A model generated the notes under the pieces. That model saw only the letters and a program-made list of their open reading frames with translations. It did not search any database and was not told the origin of the DNA. The position numbers were made by a program, and so were the translations under genes. This document shows positions 48,101 to 54,668 of a stretch of DNA of 64,000 nucleotides, in pieces. This DNA is from Cyrtodaria siliqua (lineage: Eukaryota > Mollusca > Bivalvia > Adapedonta > Hiatellidae): positions 124,001-188,000 of the forward strand of contig JAWPHD010001137.1 in NCBI GenBank assembly GCA_037043455.1, given 5' to 3'. How positions within the stretch are numbered: the first letter of the stretch is position 1; every line of letters starts with the position of its first letter.

Positions 48101-51100
48101 CCTGTGTAGAACCAGTACTGTGCACCTCCCGCCACAATTATTGACTATGCCAACTTCAAAGAAAGTAAGGCGAACGGTTAGGTCACGTGTTTATTCAAAA
48201 AAGTTATGACGATGTTTATAATAAATCCGTTTGCGTGATCCGCAAAGATAAAATATAGACCTATATTCAATATTTTCAAATTATTTTTCTATGAGTCAAT
48301 TTTTTTTAGTAATTTTCTGCTTCTAAGCTTCGGTTTGAAATGTTTACATATGCCTATTGAGGAGACCTAAGTACGTATTATTTTGGTAGTAAAATAGTCC
48401 CGATCAAAACTAATTTGTTTTCATGCATTATTTTAAATCTTGCAAATCTGAAAATTATATTTACACAATAATTAAAAAACGTTTAGGCAAAAATATTCCA
48501 ATTTAACAGGTTTTACCAAAATCTTGTAATTTAGTAGTATGCAGAGGTATATGTGAATATAAGGAACGATAACTCTGCGTGGAGATTGCTCCCGCCATCC
48601 TTGCACGCCAGGTTGCTAAATATCGTGTTACTGCTCATATACAACTGACTTGTCATTTCATGTTTTTGTCTTGCCATATATAGAAAAAAATATCCGTCGA
48701 CTTTGGAAATGTAATGAACGTGCGTGGATACAAGGCAAGATACGGGTTATACTAAAAGTTCAGCAGCTTACAAACGAACAGGGTGTGTCGCCTTAAAGTA
48801 GCTATGTATAGCTATCCCGCTAAATAACGTCAACATTACACTACAAAACCGTGTATCTAAACTCTATCCAGGTGTTCAGGTCATATACTAATGTATATGT
48901 GCGGATTAAAAGTATAGGTTTATTATCAACCAGTTCTTAAAATACTCATTATTGAAAATGCGTAAAATGAATTATAAGTTGGTAACTCTTAATTCAACTC
49001 TCGAGCTTTGGGGTTTATATTGTGTCTACATAGTTTGGATTCTCAAAATATGTAAGTTATATTATATATATATATATATATAACTCGTCGTCAGTAGGTT
49101 TAGAAACAGTCTAAATAGTTTGTAAAAGTAGACTGCTGTTGGCGGATAACTACTTTAGTTAAGTAAAGGTGGACCTTTTGATCGTTTTATAATGTCAAAT
49201 ATGTCGACTTTAATTAAACAAAATAACAGTTTATTATACAAAACGTGTTTGAATATTATTCAAATAAATGTTACGCTTAACTATTGTTTTGGGCGCTTCT
49301 TTCAGCCAAAGTTTGTTTTTTGACTTTTCAGACAAAATACATCTACTACCTAAATAAGTTGTATATCAGTGTACAAACATGAAACGAGTGCTGTTTACTT
49401 GATTGCAAAATGGAAGTCTAGTTTCACTTCACAACCGTTGGTTTACGACCAATGCCTATATAGAAATCAGTATAAGCAGAATGCGTTTGTCTAGAAAAGA
49501 GAAAGAGATTCTAAATTCTGTAACATTTAATATGGCTATACGTAAATGTTTACTGCCGTTTACAACCGATTTTACCGATGGGATCATCGTGACATGTAGT
49601 TGGTTGAAAATAAAAATAATTTTTAGTATACCTCCATGATGGCTGATATCGGGCACCATATGTAGTTTATTTAGACATACAGGACACATATGGTAATATA
49701 TACTTCTCTCAAACAAGATGGGAAATATATTAAACTTCAGAGGAACATGACAGCTGATTTTATTAGGGTCACAATTAAATTCAAGTTATTGCAAGTCTTC
49801 CTAAGAACATGACAACTGATTTTAGTAGGTTCTTAATTAAGGGTTATTGCAATAAGTAGACATGCCGTAAAGTTGTCAAGGTGTTTCCTTAGCTATTAAG
49901 CCGTTGGTGTAAAGAACAGGTCTTCGTAACTTTGATCTGACCCATAACTTTAGTTTAAACAGCTGTGGTCTCTTGTGTGGTCATTAAAGAGCGACTAAGC
50001 TCTTTAAAGATATATTGATATGTCTGTATAGAACTATTATGGACAGGTCAATGTTCTAAATTACGATTATTAAATCACATTGGGATTAATCCTAAGTCAC
50101 TTGTTTAATGCTGACCGTTGCATGACAAAATCAGTGAAACAAGAGCACAAACAACCCTGTATATGGACACACAATAGTATTCTACACTTTTCACACATGA
50201 CTCTTATAATACCTATACAGATTTAGTAGTAATCCAGATTGGGGTTAATCCTGTGTCACTTGTTTCTGACCGTTACATGACAAAATCAGTGAAAAAAGTC
50301 TACAATTAACCCGTAATATGGACACACGCACACGCGCGCGCACCCACGCACGCACGCACACTTTTTACACAGTGCTTATAATACATATGCAGGTTTTGAG
50401 TTCGTTTGAAGTTGACGAATCTCTTGAAACTCAATTTTAAGGCTGATAATGTTACGAACTTCATAAACTATCTTAAAGGGACACGCGGCAATATTGTTCT
50501 TTTAAAAACTCGCGGCGTCCCGTTAGTTTTTCATCATTAATATTAATTGTTAGAATCGTTCAAAGCAAATTGTTTTTACATATTATTAACTTTTTATAAT
50601 ATTGCACAAATAATATATTTAAATAATTGATAAAATAGTGAAGCAAATTGAAATCTCAATTTGTTTTTTTAACAGTTTTAAAGTCAAAATGACGCAGGAT
50701 AATTAATCAAAGTGCAGTGTTGTAGTGGTAAGAGTGTCTGACCTGCAATCGGGAGGTCGTGGGTTCGAGTCCCCTGGCCGCGTGATATCGAAGACGTTAA
50801 CAATTATAGTAGTTACTTGTAACCCTTGCTTGACAAGCAAATAATGGGTAGTACTACGTCTGGTCAACCCGGTGTCAGAATAATGGGTCTGGGTGGGGTA
50901 TCATGTACTACGGCGTGGTATTCCAGTGTGGCAGCACTATATCTGCTTCCAGTAGACTGAAGACAGATACATAGCACTACACACAATCACTCACACAATA
51001 GTCCAGACATTATGCCGAGTCAGCGTGGGATTCTTCTCGGGGCTCAAATGGTAGAGGGCCTATAATCCTTAGAATTATACACTAATAGTGTTTGAATAAA

Positions 51101-53831
51101 ACTCAAGATTGCCAAGTGTCCCTTTAAAGGGAATGTAGAGACACAGCCAAACAATCTTTGTTATTGAGAGTGAACGCATTTTCAAAATCGGATTATAAAC
51201 AAGGAAGATATCATCATTTGAAGGTTCTGTTGAAATGGATATGCTAGCCGCCAATTTGAGAGCTTTGACTTCATAGTTCTAAATGACCACATGCAATATT
51301 TGTAAATATGAAAATTAGGAAAAACATGAGGGCACTATATGAAAAATATGTATACGTATTGGCAATAATGCTTTATATGACAAGAAATATTTGCAGTGAT
51401 ATTTCTTGCTTTAAATGATATTTATCCATATATTTCATATATGGTAATTTGGAACTATGACGTCATAGCTCTAAAAATGGCGGCTCCAATATATATTTTC
51501 GAACAACCTTCAAATGTTCATATCGTTTTTGTTTATCATCCGATTTTAATAACTTTTCACCTTTCCCCCAGTTTGTCAGAACCCTCAATAACAGAGCTTG
51601 TTTGGACGTGTCGCTACATTGCCTTTAAATATATATGATCTGAATATGACATGAATAGTATGTTATAGCTGATTCCGAGCATATTCTCACATTAGTCGTA
51701 TCATGAAACTGTTAAAATATAGAAATGCCGTAATTAATATCTACATATCTACATTAAGATGTCCTTCTCCCATAACGGCTCATTGTCGTGCGCCACAAAG
51801 TATACCTACCAAAAGATGTTTCTTACGGATGGCGGGAGGTGTACAGTACTGGTTCTACCCAGGAAAAGTGGGTGGTCTGCCTCCACTACAAAAAGTCGAC
51901 CGTCATATATAACCTTACATGTGTTGAAAATGAGGTAAAACACCATACAAACAAACAAAACTAAAAGAGGTGCATGTATTTATGCAATGTCCTAGAAAAC
52001 GAATAGCATTAAAGGATTGATTAGCATTGTCCTCCATCCCCTCCACACCTCCCCCAACCCACCCCCACCCCAGTTATTACACTGAGCAAAATTGCTAATT
52101 ACTCAACTCACCTTTGTATCTTAACTATTTTTCTTATTTTAAATACATTTTAAAAAGAGTTTTGTGGTAAGTATTTTGTTTTGACCAATAGTCTGTAAAA
52201 TGATTTCTTTTATTTTTCAAATTGTTCCATCTTTCCCTTTACTGAAAACATTAAATGGGGTGATAAAACATATACCATGAATCCAAGTCCGCTTAAAGAC
52301 AATTCTATGGACAAATTTATTTAACATAAAAAACAAAACAGCTTAGAGTAAAATTGCACTAAACTTTTCGAATATAAAGGGCACTATTTTTGCCAAATAA
52401 ATATTGTTTCTGACATTATGTTCACATCAATAGTGTTGCATCAATGTCATCTATTATATCATTGAACATGTTCATGCCTATAATATGCATTTGGATGAAA
52501 AGTTCAATTAATCATACCCCATCCATTTTGGAAACAGATAAAACAGATCCCCTCAGAATATAATAAATACTAATAAGGGAGACACTTTAGAAGCAACAAA
52601 CACAACCAAGAACATAAAGAAAAAAATGTTATTTCGTATTATTTTCATGACTATTGATTCGTTAACAAACACCTTTCTCCATTTCCTTTAGAATAAACGT
52701 GCAGTGTCAAATGTGCAACTTGGTCTTGAACAATTACTTCATTTTGAATAGGTAAAAAAATCAACGTTTTTCAAAACCGTTCGGTGTATGTATAGGTTAG
52801 TCGATTTCGGGGAAAATAAAAACTTCGCGTCCATAGTTCCATAGGTAGTTATTAAATGTAATGAATAAATTGAAGAAACATTTTAAAACGTTTGGTATTG
52901 TTGTTTTGGAACATATTAATGTTTTTTTAGAAATTATGAAATAGCTCGGACTCTTTTTAATGTATATCAAAATTGTGTTCTTTCATCTGACAATGTCCAG
53001 TTTAATGCAACATTGCTTACACATTCTGTGTAACCGTTTGAAAACGGTATGTAGTCAGTTTCACTCGTAAGCATATGGAGAAATGTTCTTGCGGTCCTCA
53101 ACTTATTTTGAGGAGTATATATAAAGTTATTTAACCTCTCTTGTTAAAGCTATATATAGGATCTTACATTCGTGACTGTGTATTATTGATTTTAATAAAC
53201 GAGTTGGATAAAATGTCGAGTTTCCTATCTTTTTATCAAACAAGTTTATCAAAGTCAATAATACACAGTCATGAATGTAAGATTCTGTTTATCACTTAAG
53301 ACATCTACGACGTGATAGTTTCACTTTAATGTTATCATTTACCTTAATTTGTAAAAGAAATCGTGATGTCGTTTTGTTGTTTTCATGAGGTCAGCTATGT
53401 TACGCGGCTGTAACGCGTTCGCTTCACAACTAATGCGACACCTTAAACCAAATTTAACGTTACTTACCGGCATTGTATAAAGTAAGATTACAAATAATGA
53501 TAAATAGTTACGGTGTATGAACGTATCGTATGATGCAACCAATTGGGAGTAAATGTTATACCCGGTCCTCATTTGCATCTGTAATACACTAGTGTATTTC
53601 GATACACTGGTGTATTACGAGAAATAAGTCATGGCTTTATTACACTCCCAGAAGCCATGTTATGTGATAAAGCGATACAATTCCGATTTTAGTATTGTGC
53701 GGTAATTTCGGAATAAAGTCGAATTATTCGGCCTCGCAAATAACTGTTAGGCCTATATTTAAATATAGTTAAGAATAAAAAGCATTACCATGACAAAATA
53801 ATCCGAAGATGAATATAACTGTTCCTCTCAT
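26445..53831 (-). CDS. Nicotinic-acetylcholine-receptor-type Cys-loop channel subunit, 9 exons
   Basis: Pentameric ligand-gated ion channel subunit of the plasma membrane. Exons 53831-53789, 47047-46908, 46323-46279, 41646-41543, 36284-36059, 32272-32056, 30631-30521, 28478-28372 and 26753-26445 join in matching phases to about 433 codons plus stop. In order: hydrophobic signal, N-terminal helix, loop D (WHDPRLVW), loop A (WRPEFV), Cys-loop (C-x13-C with FPFDEQ), loop B Trp, loop C with adjacent Cys-Cys, M1, pore-lining M2 (GERLGYTLTILLSYTVLL), M3, a short M3-M4 loop and M4. Exon sizes of 45 and ~110 bp in the ligand-binding region are characteristic of nAChR genes. Vicinal cysteines class it as alpha-type, but key aromatic residues are missing. 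The pore has Glu before M2 (-1'), Leu 9' and Glu 20', as in cation channels. NIS and NLT sequons are present. It is a divergent molluscan-type subunit; the ligand is uncertain. Confidence 0.88.
26845..27235 (-). repeat. Dispersed repeat family R1, copy B (inverted), in nAChR intron 8
   Basis: Reverse-complement match to 1-385 and 48800-49170 through the TATATGACCTGAAC, TTCTTAAAATACCCGT, TGTGTCTACAGAG and GTTTAGAAAC landmarks. It occupies the last intron of the receptor gene. Confidence 0.8.
27240..28371. other. nAChR intron 8 remainder, nothing recognised
   Basis: AT-rich sequence without recognised repeats, RNA genes or frames with domain content. Exons 8 and 9 join in phase across it. Confidence 0.5.
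28372..28478 (-). CDS. nAChR-type subunit exon 8 (M3)
   Basis: A 107-bp exon entered after TTTATTTCAG, reading ATYLLAVLVFCTLAVFNVAI (M3) then NVKFYFVEDKPSRWVR, the start of the cytoplasmic loop. Donor GTAAGT, phase 0. Not visible as a long open frame because it lacks an ATG. Confidence 0.88.
28640..29690. repeat. GGGAAATAACTGG-type repeat including a ~189-bp tandem duplication
   Basis: GGGAAATAACTGG variants occur near 28650, 29091, 29311 and 29499. From about 29275 a 189-bp unit is duplicated (AGCAATATTAGAG, GGGAAATAACT, TCCCGCTCA, TTAATGAGGTAATAGCATAA, CAACAA, AAATTGGAACAGTGG). It lies in nAChR intron 7. Frames here are not supported as genes. Confidence 0.75.
30400..30515. repeat. Dispersed repeat family R3 fragment
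   Basis: CCAGGAATAAGCGGGTGGGC, CTGCCTCCACCA, CGACCGTCATACATA and GTGTCGAAAATGAGGT match 47985-48140 and 51828-51960 in the same order. It abuts exon 7 of the receptor gene. Confidence 0.75.
30521..30631 (-). CDS. nAChR-type subunit exon 7 (M2 pore)
   Basis: A 111-bp exon reading ECGERLGYTLTILLSYTVLL followed by TITSELLPTTSQETPYIG. It is the pore-lining M2 with Glu at -1', Gly 2', Thr 6', Leu 9', Val 13' and Glu 20', then the M2-M3 linker. Acceptor CTGCTAG and donor GTAAGA fit both neighbours' phases. Confidence 0.93.
30632..32055. other. nAChR intron 6, nothing recognised
   Basis: AT-rich with only short, unsupported frames. The CTAG acceptor of exon 7 and GTAATA donor of exon 6 bound it. 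Confidence 0.5.
32056..32272 (-). CDS. nAChR-type subunit exon 6 (loop C and M1)
   Basis: A 217-bp exon starting VYTTLLLPNGEWVYTSSW, then loop C APVCCPSNNIAY with the alpha-type adjacent cysteines, then YLKFQRLRPFYVINLLLPAI and the rest of M1. The tyrosine usually two residues before Cys-Cys is Pro, and the Tyr after it is shifted. Donor GTAATA, phase 1. Confidence 0.93.
32374..32530. repeat. 39-bp minisatellite, four units
   Basis: The unit is TTGAGGCAGTTCCGAATGCA followed by CTCTAGTATGCCTAGCGAG. The length is divisible by three, so both strands stay open and translate as repeating 13-residue peptides. It lies in nAChR intron 5, 100 bp from the exon 6 acceptor; no start or splice context supports translation. 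Confidence 0.9.
32650..33010. repeat. Degenerate ~50-bp repeat (CACATCGTACAGTGGTAT)
   Basis: CACATCGTACAGTGGTAT, CTACTAAAAGTTGGG and TATATA blocks recur about seven times with period near 50 bp and much divergence. It lies directly before the 38-bp satellite. Confidence 0.75.
33130..35445. repeat. 38-bp satellite, about 60 units, in nAChR intron 5
   Basis: The unit is TATCTGCTATAAATGTGGCT followed by ATACATTTACATACACAG. Every unit holds the dyad TAAATGT-GGCTAT-ACATTTA. Variants fall in classes (TTACATACACAG, TTACATACAAAG, TTTTTATACAAAG, TTACATGCACAG, and AATTTACATG insertions), and a four-unit block recurs. The many frames here simply translate the repeat. Units abut, so it is not a CRISPR array. 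Confidence 0.96.
35446..35795. mobile_element. Hairpin-containing insertion in the 38-bp satellite
   Basis: The array breaks and resumes around this block. A perfect 24-bp inverted repeat starting CACATGTGTGTTTGGGGAAC sits at 35452-35475 and 35537-35560, with a 61-bp loop. The rest is rich in AACAGT motifs (GGGAAACAGT, GTAACAGTTC, GGGAACAGTC). No coding capacity is supported. Confidence 0.7.
35796..36020. repeat. 38-bp satellite, resumed (about 5 units)
   Basis: Same unit as 33130-35445, degenerating to the right. It ends about 40 bp from the donor of receptor exon 5. Confidence 0.9.
36059..36284 (-). CDS. nAChR-type subunit exon 5 (Cys-loop, loops E and B)
   Basis: A 226-bp exon with YDGTVRWSVDISLMTSC, then the 13-residue Cys-loop interior containing FPFDEQ and its second Cys, then FWGHHYDYALQLNLTQTE. 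The loop B Trp is kept, with two extra residues before YD compared with the usual W-T-Y-D. Donor GTAATA, phase 0. The plus-strand frame over the same bases is a shadow. Confidence 0.93.
36421..36490 (+). mobile_element. Degenerate tRNA-like (SINE head) sequence
   Basis: TGGTGATATCGTTTGAGCGC, CCGCCTCGCATGC and the B-box-like GAGTTCAAACCCC at 36472-36484 resemble a tRNA-derived SINE head, with an anticodon arm too damaged to fold. Weak call. Confidence 0.35.
36825..37230. repeat. 33-bp minisatellite, about 12 units
   Basis: The unit is AAGGTTCTTAGGTATATCCT followed by GTATACAGCATGC; GGTTCT anchors at 36831, 36864 and 36897 fix the 33-bp period. Later units are diverged. The reverse frames are 11-residue repeats and not genes. 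It lies in nAChR intron 4. Confidence 0.92.
37345..37430. mobile_element. Short palindromic element (TTATCTCGTGGCCACG)
   Basis: TTATCTCGTGGCCACG at the left faces CGTGGTCACGAGATAA at the right, with diverged repeats of the same motif between (CTTGGCCAC, CTTAGCCACGAG). It looks like a small palindromic MITE. Confidence 0.55.
37840..40065. mobile_element. Composite palindromic element with a nested transposon
   Basis: TATATTCTGTGATGAA occurs near 37845 and 38040, with inverted TTCATCACAGAATATA near 39580 and a diverged one near 39973. Inverted pairs TGCTATCTTGCGCACTAGG / CCTAGTGTGCAAGATAGCA (about 38195 and 39660), TTAATTAACAT and CGTATCAC / GTGATACG make a foldback structure. The 37870-38035 segment is itself a hairpin (CGAGTGAGAAAGATTCTTG against CAAGAATATTTCTCACGAG). 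The element at 38231-39526 is inserted within it. Confidence 0.7.
38231..39526. mobile_element. 1.3-kb TIR element with 5-bp duplication TAGAG
   Basis: The left end CATGGTTCGCACAGACTT and right end (inverse) CATGGTTCATACAGACTT match at 16 of 18 positions. TAGAG flanks it at 38226-38230 and 39527-39531. Repeated AGGCCCTAAATTT motifs lie inside both ends. An internal ~100-bp inverted repeat (CCACAGGTATTCGGGGAGTA at about 38690 and its complement near 39130) surrounds an AT-rich core. No transposase is present. Confidence 0.8.
40365..40700. repeat. Degenerate GTGGACTTTAGCGGA repeat
   Basis: GTGGACTTTAGCGGA-like motifs recur roughly every 30-40 bp from 40365 to 40545 and again at 40665-40695, separated by unrelated sequence. 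Diverged minisatellite in nAChR intron 4. Confidence 0.65.
40701..41542. other. nAChR intron 4 remainder, nothing recognised
   Basis: AT-rich sequence up to the exon 4 donor at 41542. No repeat, RNA or coding signal was found. Confidence 0.5.
41543..41646 (-). CDS. nAChR-type subunit exon 4 (loops D and A)
   Basis: A 104-bp exon reading RWHDPRLVWTPSSYSNISD followed by WRPEFVISN. It carries the loop D Trp (W-x-D-x-R-L-x-W-x-P) and the conserved W-[RK]-P of loop A. The loop A tyrosine expected in L-V-L-Y-N is replaced by Ser. NIS is a glycosylation sequon. Donor GTAAGT, phase 2, matches exon 5. Confidence 0.9.
42335..44250 (+). pseudogene. Decayed non-LTR retrotransposon (reverse transcriptase remnant)
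   Basis: Plus-strand fragments in order: AISELKNNKSSSIFDECLKN (~42360), LNLYLEPNDLLCEEQAGFRK followed by a YGTVENIYALRTLID block (42600), FIDYCKAFDSINMLALWQKL (RT motif with the D-x-x-K-A-F-D core), FGVRQGEIVSPLLFSLFIND (42890, frame-shifted), LFLLLYTDDTVVLAESAEDF (43040; the YADD box reads YTDD), YGSEVWGIEDI (43500) and a C-terminal tail to about 44250 with a diverged HPNAVKYDLLMNSKDKR segment. At least four frame changes and several stops make it dead. It is distinct from the remnant at 23660-26070 and lies in nAChR intron 3, antisense to the gene. Confidence 0.88.
44342..44447. repeat. 51-bp near-perfect hairpin with a third direct copy
   Basis: Arms 44342-44392 and 44397-44447 pair at 49 of 51 positions around a 4-base loop AAAC. 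The arm core is GAAAGACTGCGCAGGTCGTG. A direct copy of the arm with three differences lies at 44281-44331. It is located at the 3' end of the LINE remnant. Confidence 0.9.
44622..44674 (-). mobile_element. 3' fragment of the 45765-45960 SINE family
   Basis: TATATATTCCTATGATTCTT then TAACGTGCGTGAAGGATAA matches the 3' part of the SINE at 45775-45815. Only the tail is present. Confidence 0.6.
45060..45110. repeat. ~50-bp poly(C) tract
   Basis: Fifty-one bases that are all C except T at 45073 and 45076. The opposite strand, which is the receptor gene's coding strand, is a poly(G) run with strong G-quadruplex potential; the plus strand could form an i-motif. Tract length is likely unreliable in the assembly. 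Confidence 0.9.
45765..45960 (-). mobile_element. tRNA-Ser-derived SINE
   Basis: On the minus strand the head reads GTCGTGACCTGGTGGATAGC, then GGTGGACTTGAAATCCAGAG, an anticodon arm with TGA like tRNA-Ser, followed by a degenerate B box. The body has CGTCGGTGTGTTCTTGGGCA and the tail GGTTATCCTTCACGCTCGTT and CATAGGAATATATA. A second tail copy lies at 44622-44674. The broken B box makes a functional tRNA unlikely. Confidence 0.68.
46054..46258. mobile_element. 205-bp TTAA-flanked MITE beside exon 3 donor
   Basis: TTAA at 46050-46053 and 46259-46262 flank inverted ends CCCTTTCGCC and GGCAGCGAAAGGG, a piggyBac/Kolobok-like signature. It lies 16 bp past the GT donor of receptor exon 3. Interior has a CCTGATCAGCCTCC block and no frame. 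Confidence 0.78.
46279..46323 (-). CDS. nAChR-type subunit exon 3 (45 bp)
   Basis: Encodes ELTAQSMTHSGWFTL between acceptor TTTCAG and donor GTAAGT, phase 0 on both sides. A 45-bp exon at this position is a signature of the nAChR family, covering the second beta strand up to the loop D tryptophan. A TTAA-flanked MITE ends 16 bp beyond its donor. Confidence 0.9.
46908..47047 (-). CDS. nAChR-type subunit exon 2 (N-terminal helix)
   Basis: A 140-bp exon entered after TTATACAG and left at donor GTAAGA. It reads ETLLRSTLMNAYDTFSRP followed by VEVNYNLRSLQSL. This matches the family pattern L-x-x-L-x-x-x-Y-[DN]-x-x-x-RP ... V-x-V-x-[FY]-x-L-x-x-[IL]. Its acceptor and first ~45 coding bases are also the end unit of the 95-bp tandem array that runs to 47645. 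It was missed as a long open frame because it lacks an upstream ATG. Confidence 0.82.
46990..47645 (-). repeat. 95-bp tandem array made from receptor exon 2's acceptor and start
   Basis: Anchors GGCGCC or GCGACC at 47025, 47120, 47215, 47311, 47405, 47500 and 47595 give a 95-bp period and seven units. On the minus strand each unit has CATTTCATTTCTATTTCTAT, ATACAGTGCCAGTATTACCA, GTGGGCGCCTATATA and CGAAACATTGCTCC. The left-most unit is the working acceptor and first coding bases of receptor exon 2. Long reverse frames here are repeat translations. Confidence 0.9.
47985..48140. repeat. Dispersed repeat family R3, second copy
   Basis: Plus-strand order GTTTGTTTGTATGGTGTTTT, ATATAACGGTCGATTTTTTT, GGTGGAGGCAGACTACCCAC, TTTTCCTGTGTAGAACCAGT, GCACCTCCCGCCA is the reverse complement of 51828-51960. 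Overlapping frames on both strands are not genes. Confidence 0.8.
48561..48590 (-). repeat. Inverted copy of the motif upstream of C1QBP
   Basis: GGAACGATAACTCTGCGTGG followed by AGATT is the reverse complement of 11008-11034. Confidence 0.65.
48800..49170 (+). repeat. Dispersed repeat family R1, copy C
   Basis: Matches copy A through GGTCATATACTAATGTATAT, TTCTTAAAATACTCAT, TTGGTAACTCTTAATTC, TGTGTCTACATAG and TAGGTTTAGAAACAG, with an (AT)n expansion near 49065 absent from copy A. Confidence 0.8.
49740..50330. repeat. Short tandem duplications in nAChR intron 1
   Basis: GAACATGACAGCTGATTTTA and GAACATGACAACTGATTTTA mark a ~65-bp duplication near 49742 and 49804. TTAATCCTAAGTCACTTGTT and TTAATCCTGTGTCACTTGTT, with CATGACAAAATCAGTGAAA, mark a ~160-bp duplication near 50087 and 50246. 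A CACGCACACGCGCGCGCACC tract follows at about 50325. Confidence 0.7.
50473..51127. mobile_element. 655-bp TIR element carrying a tRNA-like promoter
   Basis: The left end TTAAAGGGACACGCGGCAAT and right end, inverse TTAAAGGGACACTTGGCAAT, match at 18 of 20. Inside lies a tRNA-like head (see 50718-50785) and a ~300-bp body. It directly abuts the next TIR element at 51124, sharing the TTTAAA junction. Confidence 0.75.
50718..50785 (+). mobile_element. tRNA-like SINE head with intact A and B boxes
   Basis: A-box-like TAGTGGTAAGAGTGTC is followed by CTGACCTGCAATCGGGAGG (an anticodon loop with GCA, as in tRNA-Cys) and the B box GGTTCGAGTCC at 50762-50772. The acceptor stem is not well paired (AGTGCAGTG against TGGCCGCGT), so it is read as a SINE head and not a functional tRNA gene. 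Confidence 0.6.
51124..51628. mobile_element. 505-bp foldback MITE with ~200-bp arms and CRE palindrome
   Basis: The left arm (TAAAGGGAATGTAGAGACAC, CCAAACAA, TGTTATTGAG, AAAATCGGATTATAAACAAG, CATTTGAAGGTT) and right arm (inverse TTAAAGGCAATGTAGCGACA, CCAAACAAGC, TGTTATTGAGGGTTC, AAAATCGGATGATAAACAAA) pair over about 200 bp. CRE TGACGTCA lies at 51458-51465 in the right arm. A lone right arm lies at 19480-19750. TTAA at the ends suggests TTAA targeting. Confidence 0.85.
51828..51960. repeat. Dispersed repeat family R3, third copy
   Basis: GGCGGGAGGTGTACAGTACT, GGTTCTACCCAGGAAAAGTG, GGTGGTCTGCCTCCACTACA, GTCGACCGTCATATATAACC, ATGTGTTGAAAATGAGGTAA match 30400-30515 directly and 47985-48140 inversely. 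Confidence 0.8.
51961..53156. other. nAChR intron 1 stretch, nothing recognised
   Basis: AT-rich. A sequence near 52560-52610 (AATACTAATAAGGG, AGAAGCAACAAACACAACCA) resembles 40090-40145, so a weak dispersed repeat is likely. No gene signal. Confidence 0.45.
53157..53287. mobile_element. Inverted repeat, ~50-bp arms
   Basis: GGATCTTACATTCGTGACTG then TGTATTATTGA at the left faces TCAATAATACACAGTCATGA then ATGTAAGATTC at the right. Likely a small palindromic MITE; no frame. Confidence 0.75.
53581..53618. repeat. 17-bp hairpin with TTCG loop
   Basis: GTAATACACTAGTGTAT, loop TTCG, ATACACTGGTGTATTAC, one G-T wobble. Such a stem with a UUCG loop would be very stable in RNA, but no bacterial terminator is meant here. 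It lies in nAChR intron 1. Confidence 0.8.
53789..53831 (-). CDS. nAChR-type subunit exon 1 (signal peptide), candidate
   Basis: The ATG at 53831-53829 opens MRGTVIFIFGLFCH plus one base before donor GTAATG. The hydrophobic sequence suits a signal peptide, and phase 1 fits exon 2, which starts with two bases of a split codon, giving an uninterrupted frame. Support is limited to hydrophobicity and phase; another first exon is possible. The intron to exon 2 would be 6.7 kb. Confidence 0.45.
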
Positions 53832-53843
53832 TTTTGTTGCAGA

Positions 53844-54660
53844 AATAACCCTGCTTAATGAAATGAATATGGTCGTATCAATACGCTGAACGTCTGCGCG
53901 ATGATATTCTGCCCAATACTACCCGGATAATAATGAATATTAATCAGTATTCTAATGTGCCGGTATTACCGCTCTTTAGTTTCACTAACATTAATAGAAC
54001 TAACGTGTTAAGTGTCTATTACGGACAGTATGCAAACATGCCTTCCTTTTCAATTTCTGGTCATGCTTGGCGCTGGCGCTGTTTAAATACATTTAGGATC
54101 GAACACTGAGAACAGATTATCGACAAAAGGGCGTGACGTAGGTCAAGTTATGTAGTTATACAACTTCGGGTAAGTATTTAATAAAATAACATTATTGCGT
54201 GACTTCTGTGATTTTAAGGTCGTATAAATTATATGTCATGACCACATGATCGCCCTCTTAGAGTCACGCACATAACGCGTGCACTCTTTTTTTAAAGAAA
54301 TAATAATACTTAAATAATTATAAATTGATACTCGTGAACGTTTTTTCATGTAATTAACATATGTGTTGTTCTTGTGGAAATGACGACAAGGAAAACAGAA
54401 AATTGTACGCAGAAAACCATACATGCGGAATTATTTCGCAAAATAAAGAGTCAAACATTTCAACATTTAAGAACGTTAATTTGGCGTAATGTCTTTTTAT
54501 CAAAACTGTTGTTCGTTTTAGTTATTTCCGATATATTTTGCGAAGAAAATATAAAAGCTAATAAGTTTTACTAAAATAGTGTTTGTTTGTCATTGCCAGT
54601 TAGCCTAAACATCATTGTCTTTCTTCATATAACATAAACCATGATTGCAACCATATTGCT
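53844..54660. other. Region upstream of receptor exon 1; promoter expected but not seen
   Basis: If exon 1 is right, the receptor promoter lies here. No TATA box or initiator stands out. Overlapping frames around 54236-54574 run on both strands and carry no domain. Confidence 0.4.
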
Positions 54661-54668
54661 TTGATTTA

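Noticed and set aside
50718..50785. Functional tRNA-Cys gene
   Set aside because: Promoter boxes are good but the acceptor stem does not pair, and it sits inside a longer repeat body.
53467..53578. Minus-strand frame with SQLVASYDTFIH, similar to the receptor N-terminal helix
   Set aside because: It looked like receptor exon 2, but its acceptor lacks a pyrimidine tract and its phase does not fit exon 1. The frame then turns unlike the family. The 46908-47047 exon fits sequence, length (140 bp) and both phases.
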